Of a stretch of 64,000 bases of DNA, positions 34,970 to 47,261 are shown piece by piece. Below the pieces are notes generated by a model. The model was not told the origin of the DNA and made no database searches. It saw only the letters and a program-made list of their open reading frames with translations. This DNA comes from Adineta steineri (lineage: Eukaryota > Rotifera > Eurotatoria > Adinetida > Adinetidae). The stretch is taken from NCBI GenBank assembly GCA_905250115.1, contig CAJNOI010000003.1, forward strand, positions 474,427-538,426, written 5' to 3'. The first letter of the stretch is position 1. The number at the start of each line of letters is the position of its first letter. The translations under genes were made by a program, and so were the position numbers.

Positions 34970-36234
34970 TTACGTAATTATAAATAGTTTTGTTAGAAAA
35001 CAAATTAATGATAAAATATTATAGGGTAATATTTGAATTGATACATTTGAAAGATGTTTTATGTTTAACGTATGATTTGTAGTCGTTTGAAGTATATTTC
35101 GTAATCGACGACGGCCGAGAAGACGACGTCGTAATTGATTACAATTAATTAAAATACCACGTGTATGATTAACAGAAAATTGTCGAATTTTATGTTCATC
35201 ACTTGTTAAAATAAATAAAGTCATATTATTACGTCGACGTTGACCACTCATACGTGGTTGTGGTTTAATATTTGTTCCCATATCCGGTTGAGTAAGAATT
35301 GTGCTTGTTGATATTGATGTAAGAGAAGAAATAATAGGAGTTGTCATTGTAATTGATGTTGTCGTGATAGTAGTTGTTGTTGTCGTCGTTGATTCTGTTG
35401 TAAAAAGAAATGTTGTTAATGATAATTGTGTTGTTATTTGTGATGTAGTCGATTGAATAGGAGTAGTAGTAGAACGAGTTCGTCTTGTTCGTCGTTTTGT
35501 TGTTTCTGTTGTTGTTGATACATAAATGTCTGCTTCATTTTCTGGTTCACCTATTTGAAAAAGATTTGTTCCCATTGGTTTATGTTTATGAGGACGACGA
35601 TTTAATACTAGAGCATTAAGATCTTTTGAAAGCTAAAATATTCATAAAAAGAAAATAAAAAAATTTTAAGAAAAGATGACTTACTTTTTCAAGAGAAAAA
35701 ACAGTTGTTGGGTAAGTTGGAGTAAAAGATAATACTTGAGTTTGTTCCATTGTTTCAAATTCCGGCATTATCATTGTCGTTAGATCAAATTGAGGAGTAT
35801 CTTGTAAATCAAATATTTCATGTTTTCTCGTTGTTGATTTCCAATATTTTCGTGAAAATAATCTTGAATATAATCCTTTCCATGCTTTTGTAGTTGTAGT
35901 TGTTCGTGGAAAATGAGGTGATTTAGGTGGTTTACAATCTACCTATATGAATCAATAAAAGAATATATTTTTTTATTCGGAATTGAAAATTAAAATAACT
36001 TACTAAACTTGATGTTTCACATTGTCGTAATGTAGCATGAAATTCAGTTCCAGCTGGACAAACACGTTTAACTGCATGCATATAAACCGTATCAACATAA
36101 ATACAATGCCAATAATGTCGACAATCATCAGCATCATATATTGAATGATATGAATCATCTTCATAACCTGTACAATCAAATGTATCTTCACCATGAATAA
36201 TCATAATAAGAAAGAAAATAATCGAGATAGACAT
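34970..36234 (-). CDS. secreted chitin-binding (CBM14) mucin-like protein
   Basis: Seen: three exons (36004-36234, 35685-35942, 34970-35632) give 383 aa. A signal peptide (about 1-15, MSISIIFFLIMIIHG) leads into one peritrophin-A/CBM14 domain (about 20-80) with six cysteines in the expected order: DCTGY, CRHYWHC, CPAGTEFH, CETSS, DCKPP. The fifth and sixth cysteines lie on either side of the first intron. Then comes a Thr/Ser-rich mucin-like stretch (about 200-270), a basic RRRLLGRRRLR segment and a hydrophobic C-terminus (ILSLICFLTKLFIIT). Known: CBM14 binds chitin in cuticle, gut lining or egg shell. The hydrophobic end may be a membrane or GPI anchor signal (inferred). Confidence 0.82.
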
Positions 36235-36605
36235 TTTGATAAAGGAGAAAACTATAATAAATTATATGATCACTTGCATAAGTATAGATGAAACAACATC
36301 AATTGAACATACATACATATGTAATAAGAATGTAAAGAGACATAGATCATCATCATCATCAATAAGTTAACAAACATTTTCTCTCGTTCTCTTATGTCTG
36401 TGTGTACTTACATGCTTAGAATAATAACAGGGATCAACTCAAGTATCCTAATTTGATGTAATCAATCGCTTTTATTATCTAAAGTCAATGTAAGTAAAGC
36501 ATAGCTTTTAAGCTTTGAAAATGACATCATTTATCGATATATTTATTTATTTATTATATTGATCAACAATAAAAAGAAATACACATCGATCTTTTTTTTT
36601 TGTTT

Positions 36606-38149
36606 TCAAAGAATAATACGTTCAAAATTTCGATAAACTTGTGAAGACATACTAGCCGAAAATTTATTATTAAAATCTCGTAATAAATCCCATTTTGATA
36701 TATCCGATGGTGTATATGAATTGAAATGTGCCATCATAGAATTAAGTATTGATTGATGAGCATGTCGATCATAACTATAAATATGATCTTGTGATGATGA
36801 TAATGCTTCTGTATAAGAATAAAGATTTGATTTTAATAAATCATCATCAGTATCATTAATTTCAATTATTGGAATTTCTATAGGTGATTTAATTGGTATG
36901 AGTTTTTGACATGAAGTTAGAGTATTTATCACATGATGACGTTTGGTTGATCTAAATATACAAGAAAATTTGACTGCAGAACTCGTGAATTTCTAATATG
37001 GCACACCGAGATTGAGATACATATATAAAGATGTTGACACTTTTACTGTTCGTATATTTATTTTATATTCAATTATGTTTTTATAGTGAGGAGTGAAGCA
37101 GTATGAAATCATTAGTCGAGACCTTGAACATTTATTATCTTAACAAACGAACTCGGTATGCCGATTATTTCCAATGCATAAGATTTTATTACTGTAAATT
37201 TCGCATATTATCTCTGCGGCAGTGATCCATAAAAACTACATTTGCCGAAGCAATACATATTCAAGGTCTCATCCATTGTGTTCATGTCAGTTCACTAATC
37301 ACAATAAAAATAAACAAACAAGCAGTATAAGTGTCAACAACTCTACGATTAGAAAACCAATAAATTCTTCAATAAAAAAAAACAATCCTCAATGTCAGCT
37401 ATACATTCTATATTCAATATGCTTGTTTCATATTCAGATCTTGAATTTAACTTCAATGTAAGTATGTTCTCTCTGGTGAAACATAATTACTATATCTATA
37501 ATAGTTCTACTAGACATATCAATATCGACAAATTATTATAGCCATAACAATTCTAAATATATCGCAACAGACGCATTGGAAATGCTTCATTCAATTCAAT
37601 CAAGAATGAAGCCATATTTAAAAAAAATGTCTTTTAAACTATGTCCTACATGACTTCTATCATAAGCCGGAAATATATGACTATTTTGATTTACTCAACA
37701 ACTACTTACGATGGAGACTGTTTTGGTTTTAAGACAGATTTTAATTTTGATTCTGTTGTTATTGCTGTAGTACTTGTATTAGGTATATTCGTTGATGTAA
37801 TCGTAAATATAACAGAATCTTTTGTATTACGTTTATTAATTGATATAAGATTATTGACTTTTTTATCATTATCGGAATTTTTCAATTGTAATTTTGATTT
37901 ATCTCGTATACGATCCATATATTCTTTTGATATTTTTTTATTATTATTTATTTGAATTTTTGATTGTTGTTTTGACTTGGTAGATTTTGCATCTTGTTCT
38001 TGATAAAAACGATTTTCTGTTAATAATTGTCGTAATTCAAGTTGATAAAATTTATAATAAGATTTTCTACGTGTTAATTGTTTTTCTTCATGATGTGGGA
38101 ATGAACAGCTGTGATTATTTATCCGTTCAAACATTAAACTAACTGACAT
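36606..38149 (-). CDS. unrecognised basic protein, two exons
   Basis: Two exons (37710-38149 and 36606-36951) joined over a 758-bp intron give 261 aa. No family is recognised. The first exon is Lys/Gln/Asn-rich, with CSFPHHEEKQLTRRKSYYKF near the start and a coiled-coil-like middle. The second has an acidic patch (EINDTDDDLL) and ends in SDISKWDLLRDFNNKFSAS, then a short amphipathic tail. No signal peptide or membrane segment is seen. The frame is kept across the splice and the donor and acceptor are clean, so the gene is likely real. Confidence 0.6.
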
Positions 38150-38945
38150 ACTTCGTCTTTTTTTTTGACAGAAAGAATAAATGACGAACGGAAACGTTTA
38201 TATTATTTCATTTTTCGATTAACACAATGACAGGTCTCTCTAATGACAATTTTATTTTATTGATTCAACAGCATTTGTATGATGACGAATAGTAGTTGAT
38301 TTCTTTTTTACCAAACATCTTATATTTCTATTATTCTTAATGGTGACTGACAAGTGTCGATCGACGGTGTTGTAACTAAGGAAAAAAGAAAATCGTCTAT
38401 TACGAGGCCGTTCGAGTGTTAGCAAATTCAACTATAAAGATTGACAATTATAAAAATAGAAAGAGAAGCAAGACGGGAAAAAAAATCAGAAAAAAAGACG
38501 TCAATAACAATGATGTTTTCTTTGTACTTTTATGAGGAAAAGAGGAAAAATGATGATAATTATTTGAAAATGCTTCACGAGTCCATAGACTAGTTTAAAA
38601 TGCAGTTCAACGGAAATGAGTTTTCTTTTATATTATAATATCGAACAATGTTTTATTAAAATATATATTAAGTGTTCATATGACTATCTGTCTAATGCTT
38701 TTAATCATGAGAATTGTCAGTGATGCTAAAAATAGAAATAATATGTCTTTGCTTTAATGATGTAATTTCAAAATTGATTTTTTTCTTCCATTCCGATGCA
38801 GACATCTACTTAAGAGAAGTAGAATATCTTAAGTGAAATGGTTACAGATTATTTTCACTTCAGTCTTCGTTAAATAGTTTTAACGAGCATATAGATAGAG
38901 TTAATATTTTCTGAAATTAATCTCATACTTAAATGATGTTGAACA
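38150..38945. other. intergenic, no gene seen
   Basis: AT-rich spacer between the minus-strand gene start at 38149 and the hAT MITE. It probably holds the promoter of the minus-strand gene. Confidence 0.45.
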
Positions 38946-39099
38946 CAGCAGCGGATCTAGGATTTGGTGGGGGGGGAGGCGATTTTGGCTAAAAGCTATT
39001 TTTTGAGTCCGATCGAAGAGTATGAACCTATTTTTGCTGTAGAAAATCAAAAAAAAAATTCAGAAGGGGGAGGCGATCACCTCCCTAAATCCGCCACTG
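38946..39099. mobile_element. hAT-type MITE with perfect 8-bp target duplication
   Basis: Seen: a 154-bp element whose ends are imperfect inverted repeats, CAGCAGCGGATCTAGG on the left and (reverse complement of the right end) CAGTGGCGGATTTAGG. It is flanked by the direct repeat GTTGAACA at 38938-38945 and 39100-39107. The inside has G8 and AGGCGAT motifs near both ends and no coding capacity. Known: 8-bp duplications and CAG-starting termini are typical of hAT elements. The intact duplication suggests a fairly recent insertion. Confidence 0.88.
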
Positions 39100-39309
39100 G
39101 TTGAACATCAATTATTTAAACAACACACGAGCAAATATCTTATTAGTCACTTGGATATTATTATTAAGATTAATTCTCTACAAGTGTTATAAGCAACATA
39201 GTGCCATCTGTTGAAATTATTCGTCATTCTTTTGATCAATAGAATACGTTGATTTATCAATCTTACAAAATATTTACGCTCAGTATTATTATTATTAGCT
39301 CATATAAAT

Positions 39310-39571
39310 ATGCCAAAAGACAACGATCAAAAATCTGAATTTTGTCAAAATTTTGCTTGTGAATTACAAACATGTCTTGATAGTAAGATTACTAGATTAA
39401 ACAAAAACAAATACATTCTTTAAAAACTATTTTTTTCTAGAACATACATATAATCCAGATAAATGTGAAAAAGTTTTAAATAAATTAAAGCAATGTTGCC
39501 TGGATCATGGTGCTCAAAGTCCTGTAATTTGTTCTGGTTTTCCTACTTCGAAATCTTCTTCATCAAAATAA
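39310..39571 (+). CDS. CMC4: CMC4, twin Cx9C mitochondrial protein
   Basis: Seen: two exons (39310-39382, 39441-39571) give 67 aa. The first part reads CQNFACELQTCLDKH and continues to CEKVLNKLKQCC, then ICSGF. The cysteine pattern and the phrases ACELQTCL and CSGF match human CMC4 (p8-MTCP1), as does the length of about 68 aa. Known: twin Cx9C proteins are oxidised by the MIA40 pathway and fold as a disulphide-locked helical hairpin in the intermembrane space. The exact role of CMC4 is unclear. Its stop codon abuts the stop codon of the minus-strand gene that follows. Confidence 0.88.
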
Positions 39572-39841
39572 TCAGAATTCATATTTAACAGACGTATCAT
39601 TTTCTTCTATTCTAATAATATTAGATTTTTCATCATTTTCCATTGTATCATTTCGTTTTATTTCTTGATGAAATTTAGTATTTATATATCGTTTATAAAA
39701 ATAATATATTATAGCTAAACATGCAAGAACAATTGGTATAAGAAGAATACCAATAATTGAAGAGATTTTTGAATGAATAAGAGATCTTCGATTAGAAGAT
39801 ACGGTTGTATTATATATTTGAAAAAGAGATGAATTCTGCAT
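39572..39841 (-). CDS. small single-pass membrane protein, unknown
   Basis: One exon, 89 aa. A short N-terminal part (NSSLFQIYNTTVSSN) carries two potential N-glycosylation sites. A hydrophobic segment at about 27-49 (ISSIIGILLIPIVLACLAII) is followed by YKRY and a charged tail rich in Glu, Asp and Asn. The positive-inside pattern suggests N-terminus outside and tail in the cytosol. No family is recognised. The stop codon begins exactly one base after the CMC4 stop on the other strand. A missed upstream exon (for example a signal peptide) is possible. Confidence 0.55.
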   Translation of the reverse strand: MQNSSLFQIYNTTVSSNRRSLIHSKISSIIGILLIPIVLACLAIIYYFYKRYINTKFHQEIKRNDTMENDEKSNIIRIEENDTSVKYEF

Positions 39842-40097
39842 ATAACATGATGAAAGAAATTAATATTAAAGCGCCATTTTATTTCTAATATAAACCGTAT
39901 ATAGAAAAAAAAACAGAAGAGAAAATTTTATTTCAAATACATATGCACGATATTTGATGTTACAAAGGAAATGCAAATAATGACAATACATATAAAAGAA
40001 AGACAATATCAAGTAGTTTTTGCCGAAAAAAATATTTATTATTAACTTTTTAAAATACAAACTATATACAATATTCTCATAAGAAAACCTATTTGAA

Positions 40098-42908
40098 TTA
40101 ACTAGATACGCGTTCTTCTTCCTCACTTCTTTTTACTTCATATATAAATACTCGAACTGTATGATCAATAAAATCATCAACTGTTAGTTTATTATTTGCT
40201 ACGATATATTCTTTGTCATTATTAAGCCATTCATACCATTTTCCATTACGTGGTATGTTTAATATTTCATATTTCTCATATGTTGTTGATGACCAATTAC
40301 ATACAGCAACTACATGATCACCTTGTTCATGAGGATCATACCTAGGTGAATTCCATCGATGCCAAGCCATGATTTGATCATTTTCTTCTTCGAATATAAA
40401 TTCAAGATTAGGTGTTGATAATGCTGAATTTAGTTTTCGTAGTTGAATAACATCTTTGTAATATTGTAATTGTTCTTTATTAATAGCATTTGAATTATCT
40501 TCACGATCTTCAATCAATGACCAATCTAATTTTGCTATACCTGGAGTTTTTTCTTTATATTCACCAAATTCTGCACCCATCCAAATCATCATGAGACCAT
40601 AGGATGTTGCTTGAAGTGTAAATGCCATTCGAACACGACGAAATGCATCTACATCAAATATTTGAAGTTCTTTACCTAAAGAATCAAATAGAAATTTCAA
40701 AGTTTTGATAAGTTGATATCTCGTATCTCTACTAACCAATATCAACTAATAAACGATCATGATCATGATTGGATTGATAATTAACAACATCAGTTATATT
40801 CTTATATCCTTGTCGACGAGCATCAATAACATCTTTGAGATCTTCCCAGCTTGATGTGCCAGTAAACACAGAATCTCGAATTCTCCAATAGAAACTCTCG
40901 TGCCAAACTCCATCCATAGGTCCACCATTAGATATAACATATTCGGGTTTATCCGGAAGATATTCACCAACACAATAAAATTCTGGTCCAAATCCACTGA
41001 ATAAATAAAAAGAATATTAATCAATAGGATTAGAAGAACTTTTCTTTATTATATTACCGATCTTGAACTTGTTGTTTTGACTGTTCTACAACAACTCGAA
41101 GAAATTCATCATTAGCAATTTGAGTTGCTGCATCGAAACGAATACCTATTAAGAAAAATAAAAGTTCATACTAATTTTTTTATTGATTTATATAAGAAAA
41201 AGAGTTATACCATCAATATGAAATTCATTAATAAAATATTTAATAGAATCACCAACATATTTTCTTGCAGGCCATAATTTATATTTTTCATCATATTTTT
41301 GATAATTCCATTCCTTGAAAAAGAATTTATTATTAATAATCATATTAAATATAACTTACTGGTCCCCAGCAATACACTCGGTCTTTAGGGTCATGAAGAA
41401 ACCTATTTTAAATAATAGTTAGTTTTATTTTAAGTAAATCTTTTTATTTAATTTACCAATAATCATGATCAATTGCTGTATATGGTGCAGAAACATCACA
41501 CTAAAAAAAATTTATATGTAAGATTTATCGAATAAAAATATGTTTTCTTTTTCTAAGTTCTCATTTTTATAAGGTTTTGAAATTATTTGAAATTTTGGGA
41601 AAGAAAATCCATGTGTTTTGTCTTCTTTGCTTACTGTTTCAGATATTTGATAAATTTGAACGAAGAGAAATCTTGAATATCGCGATGATATGTTCCTTCA
41701 AAGAATTAGATAGAACAAATACTGAGAAAAGATTAAGAGTTAGTCATATTGAAAATAAACACATCTCTTGTCACTATTATAAGGCTTTATTTCGTTTTCT
41801 TTAAAAGTACTTTTACATGCAATATCTTCATACTTACATGATTGTAAACACCGTCCATAATAACACGAATTCCATGTTTATGAAATGCATCAATCATTTC
41901 TTTTAATTCAGCTGTTGTTCCATATGTACTCTGAATAGCAAAATGATATCGTGGTGTATAACCCCAACCGATTTCTCCTGGATATTCTTTAATTGGCATT
42001 ATTTCGACTATAACAAAGGCAACTAGTATCAAAATTCATCTTATTTATTTTACATACCAGCTGTAATACCCAGTTCTACGAAATAATCTATTTTAGATGT
42101 TACATCTGTGAATCTATCTTGAAAATCACCAATATGAATTTCATAAATAATTAGTTTATCATTTGAAACTAATGGAATATGATTGTCATATTTCCATTCA
42201 TATTCATCAACTATTCTTTTACCTTAAAATATAAATCGAAGAAAAATATATGAAATTTATTATGTTTGATATTTACCATTTTTGAAAATAAGAATTCCAA
42301 CTGATCGAAATGCATCATCTGAACCACGTTCATCAACTTCGGTCGCATATGGATCAACAAATGTGTACCATACTTCTGTAAATGTTATTTCTTCTTCTCG
42401 TTTCTTATTTCGTTCTTTTACTTCTTGAACTAGTTTTTCATGTTCATTATAATAGTTTTTACGATTCTCTTGATTTTCCTCAAAAGCTGAAAACAATAGA
42501 AAAAGAAATTTGTAGTAGTAAGAATATACAATAAAAATAGGTATGATTTACTTTTAGTTTCATCATTTGTATAGTCTGGTAGAGCAGGTTCTGGCTCTGG
42601 TTCAAACCATGATTTTGTAACTATTTTATATTGATAATGATAAATACCTGAACAAAAATCAAAACGAAAATGGAATCGAATAAGATGAGGATGGTGAAGA
42701 TATTACCATCAGCTAGATCTAGTGTTGCACGCCAGTATCCATCTTGTTCATTTAGTTCCATTGGAATATCAAGTCCCTTGAATAAATGTATAGTTCAATG
42801 TGATAAATAAAAATAAATACATACAAACATCCTTGCATTAGCATTTTTCAATCGAAGACCAGCTTGTTTGTTATATGGTGCGAAGAGTTCAAAAGTATAT
42901 GGAGCCAT
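40098..42908 (-). CDS. GH13 alpha-glucan enzyme of bacterial type, copy A
   Basis: Seen: twelve exons give 636 aa: 42825-42908, 42707-42776, 42552-42647, 42277-42486, 42058-42222, 41838-42007, 41457-41500, 41360-41402, 41211-41313, 41058-41145, 40737-40996, 40098-40675. An N-terminal CBM48-like beta domain (about 1-85) precedes the GH13 barrel. All four conserved regions are present: DGVYNH (about 260-265), GIRFDAA (nucleophile D333), CVGEY (acid/base E369), SNHDHD (D436). A C-terminal beta domain starts near 530. Known: such proteins act on alpha-1,4 glucans as branching enzymes or amylases. The wording (DGVYNH, GPMDGVWHESFY, RQGYKNITDVVNY, MIWMGAEFGEYKEKTP) resembles a cyanobacterial/bacterial alpha-amylase-family protein, not the animal GBE1. 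The exact reaction is uncertain. No signal peptide, so probably cytosolic glycogen metabolism. Confidence 0.87.
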
Positions 42909-44593
42909 TGAAACGTACTGTTATGTAGTTTGTCTATAATTAAATGCATATAGATACGTGTTTTTATATCATCGATTCAATACAATTTTCTTTTCTTTCT
43001 TCAACAGCGAAAAAGAAGGTGGGGTACATACGTTATAGTAACCATTTTTAAAAGAACAAAAGAAACGTACGGCTGTGTGAACGATGACAGTGAGTATGAC
43101 TCCCGCCTTCATTTTTATTATACTTACGATAGATACACAATAACAGCTGTGTTGAGAAAATATGATTTTTTTTATCCTCATAGTGTACAGAATAGACGAA
43201 ATGTATGTTTATTGATACAGAACAATATAGGTTTAACACACTCAATGAAAAATATCGTAAAGAATATATGGCGATAGAATGAAAAAAAGATACTTCAGAT
43301 ATAAATCAAGTGCGTACACTATCGTGTTGTTAGTATCATATTCAAATATTACTATTAAGATAAACACGCGAATATCTATGAACACGATTTCATTAGTTAA
43401 ATCAAATTTTTTAATTTTAATATGAGACTGGAAATCATATGCCTCCACTTTATTTTTAACTTTTCAATTAATTGAGAGTTTCTCGCATGATTTATAATCA
43501 TCAACTAATAATTGTAGTAAAAACTTTATCATACCTAATCAAATCGGTCATATTCAAACAGCTGCATCTCTCATAATGTGTGAGGTAAATGATTCTATCT
43601 TTATTTCATTTATTACTACATTTACTTCAATTTAAAAATGAAGGGCATTGATCTATTTCAGTGTAATATCTAACATTCGATAAGATAGATACTATCAAAA
43701 CACGTACTTTTATAAAACTTACTTATATTTTTCAAACAAGGACATTGAACAAAAAATTCTGTCTAAAAGAAGAAAAAAAATTGTTTTATATATATGATAG
43801 TCAATTTCTTTCAGATAGAAGCATTGCTCTAAAAGTACTTGATAAGTACCAGACATATAGTACGATAACAGATAAAATTTCCATCTGTTTTTCTCTTTCT
43901 TTTCTATCATATAGTTGACCTTGCGGGTTCTTACATAAACGAACAGAAGAACTGGAGAGTTATCTAGGACAGAATGTCTAACCTTATTTGTTGGAATAAG
44001 AAGCGAATGGAAAATCAATCCTACGCCTCCGCTCTGTATATCCTTTATGAATTCCAAGTCAATTTCAAGGCCGATCTATAATGAAGAAGAGCTGTACGTA
44101 CAAATAGTAATACATGACGCATGCGCGTATTTTATGCATCATAGATATTTGCACTTGAGTTATTTTTAGACAACAAACGAAACGAAAGATAGTAGGATAA
44201 AAGAACAGTAATCGCTTTTATTCTTATTACAATCATGATGTTACTATTGACTAAATATTTAATTTGAATTCGTTTTTGTTTTAAATAATCTCCAAACAAA
44301 ACAGTAACATAAAGGTTACAAATAACTATCATCAGAAACAAACAATAATAATAAAGATTGATCTAAGTTGATATTTATACTAATTTATTAATGAAGTTAT
44401 TGTAAAAATCAAAATTATAACAAAAAAAAACAAAGTAAACGAACAATTTATATTCTTCCATTGCTGGCTTAGATAAAGTTCGTGCTAGAATAATATACCA
44501 AAAGAGATATCTGAGTAATTTGTTTTATACATTTTTTTAAATTCATAAAAATAGATGCTAGACTAAACTTTTAAATTTTTCTGCTACACTATA
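42909..44593. other. spacer between the two GH13 copies
   Basis: About 1.7 kb without a supportable gene. It must hold the promoter of copy A and the 3' end of copy B. The two copies' flanks no longer look alike here. Confidence 0.45.
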
Positions 44594-47261
44594 TCAAGCT
44601 GTTGAACGTTTATCATTATCACATCTTTTCGTTTGATATATAAAAATTCTTATGGTATGATCGATAAAATTATCAATTGTTAGTTTATTATTTTCTGCAA
44701 TATATTCTTTATCATTATTAAGCCATTCATACCATCTACCATTACGTGGTATGTTTAATATTTCATATTGTTCATATGTTGTTGATGACCAATTACATAC
44801 AGTTACAACATGATTTTCTTGTTTTTGAATATCATTATCTGTTGTATTCCATCGATACCAAGCCATAATTTGATTATCTATATGGTCATATATGAATTCA
44901 AGATTAGGAGTTGTTAATGCTGGATTTAATTTTCGTAGTTGAATAACATCTTTGTAATATTGTAATTGTTCTTTATTAATAGCATTTGAATTATCTACAC
45001 GATCTTCAATCAATGACCAATCTAATTTTGCTACACCTGGAGTTTTTTCTTTGTATTCACCGATCTCTTCTCCCATCCAAATCATCATGAGACCATAAGA
45101 TGTTGCTTGAAATGCGAACGCCATACGAACACGACGAAATGCATCTACATCAAATATTTGACGTTCTTTACCTAAAGTAAAAGTTATAAAATCAATTATC
45201 ATGAATCCTCTTTTTCCTTACCAAGTTCGATAAGTAAACGATCATGATCATGATTTGATTGATAATTAACAATGTCTGTAATGTTTTTATAACCTTGTCG
45301 ACGACCATCAGTTACATTCTTTAATTCTTCCCAATCCAATGTATCAAAAACAATAGCTTCGCGTAGTTTCCAATAGAGACTATCATGCCATATAGCATCC
45401 ATAGGTCCACCATTAGACATAACTGATTCAACCTTATCAGGTAGATATTCACCAACACAAAAAAAGTTTGGTGCATAACCACTACATAAATAAAAGTATA
45501 TATCAACTAAATAAACATCTGTTTAATCATACCGATCACGAGCCTGTTCTCTTGATTGTTGTGCGATAGCTGTAAGAAATTCTTCATTGTTTATTTGAGT
45601 TGCTGCATCAAAACGGATACCTTTTAATAAAAGAAACGAAACATTGTATGTAATCAAATTTTTCTTATTAAAATAAAATTCTATACCATCCGTATGAAAT
45701 TCGCTAATGAAATATCGAACTGAATCACCAATATATTTTCGAGCAGGCCAAACTTGATATTTTTCATCATATCTCCCATAGTTCCATTCCTTTTTTATGA
45801 AAAAAAGAGAAAAAAAGATCAGAACAGCTTGTAAATATATCCAGAAAAACTAACTGGTCCCCAGCAATACACTCGATCTTTAGGTTCATGATGAAACCTA
45901 TTTGAAAAAAAAGAAAACTTTGTAAATATCTTTTGTAACTGAACAGTTTTATTTTACCAATAATCATGATCAATTGCAGCATATGGTGCGGATACATCAC
46001 ACTGAAATAAAAATAAACATTAGAATTTATTATTGACGAAATAATCGACATATTTTTTTTAAATCTATGATTCAATTGATACCGAACTGAATCCCCCTTC
46101 TGTAGTCAAATAGGTTACTCCTATCATATTTCACTTCAGATATCATATCTTAATGAAAAACAAAATTGCCAAACAACGAGATACTAACGTGATTATAGAC
46201 ACCATCCATAATAACACGAATTCCATGTTTATGAAACGCATCAATCATTTCTTTTAATTCAGCTGTTGTTCCATATGCATTTTCAACAGCCAGGTAATAT
46301 CTGGGAGTATAACCCCAGCCAATCTTTCCTGGAAACTCTTTTATTGGCATTATTTCGACTACAACAAATACAATTAATACCAAAATTTCCCTTATTTATT
46401 CTACATACCAGCTGTAATACCCAGTTCCACAAAATAATCCATTTTAGCTGTTACATTTGTAAATTTATCTTGAAAATCACCAATATGAATTTCATATATG
46501 ATAAGCTTATCATTTGAAACTAATGGAACATGATTATCATATTTCCATTCATATTCATCAATTATTTTTTTGCCTTAAAAATATAAATTGAAAATAAAAC
46601 ATATGAAGTTGATTATGTTTGATTTTACCATTTTTAAAAACAAGAATGCCAACTGATCGAAATGCATCATCAGAACCACGTTCATCAACTTCGGTCGCAT
46701 ATGGATCAACAAATGTGTACCATACTTCTGTAAATGTGATTTCTTCTTCTCGTTTCTTATTTCGTTCTTTTACTTCTTGAACTAGTTTTTCATGTTCATT
46801 ATAATAGTTTTTACGATTCTCTTGATTTTCCTCAAAAGCTGAAAACAATAGAAAAAGAAATTTGTAGTAGTAAGAATATACAATAAAAATAGATATGATT
46901 TACTTTTAGTTTCATCATTTGTATAATCTGGTAGAGCAGGTTCTGGTTCTGGTTCAAACCATGATTTTGTAACTATTTTATATTGATAATGATAAATACC
47001 TAAATAAAAATCAAAACAAAATGAATCGAATAAGATGGTGATGATGATGATGATATTACCATCAGCAAGATCGAGTGTTACACGCCAATAGCCATCTTGT
47101 TCATTTAATTTCATTGGAATATCAAGTCCCTTAAATAAATGTATAATTCACTGTGATAAATAAGAAGAAATACATACAAACATCCTTGCATTCGCATTTT
47201 TCAATCGAAGACCAGCTTGTTTGTTATATGGTGCGAAGAGTTCAAAAGTATATGGAGCCAT
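44594..47261 (-). CDS. GH13 alpha-glucan enzyme of bacterial type, copy B
   Basis: Seen: twelve exons give 636 aa, each exactly as long as its partner in copy A: 47178-47261, 47060-47129, 46904-46999, 46629-46838, 46409-46573, 46189-46358, 45958-46001, 45855-45897, 45687-45789, 45533-45620, 45222-45481, 44594-45171. The catalytic residues are in the same places: DGVYNH, the nucleophile Asp, the VGEY Glu, SNHDHD. Differences gather toward the C-terminus (YRWNTTDNDIQKQENH against HRWNSPRYDPHEQGDH). The start sequence MAPYTFELFAPYNKQ is shared. It is a tandem duplicate in the same orientation, about 1.7 kb apart. Both copies look functional, and a split of timing or substrate is possible but not visible from sequence. 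Confidence 0.87.

Noticed and set aside
40098..42908. Calling the gene animal GBE1
   Set aside because: Region I is DGVYNH rather than the DVVHSH type, and the whole wording is bacterial-like, so a gene symbol was withheld.
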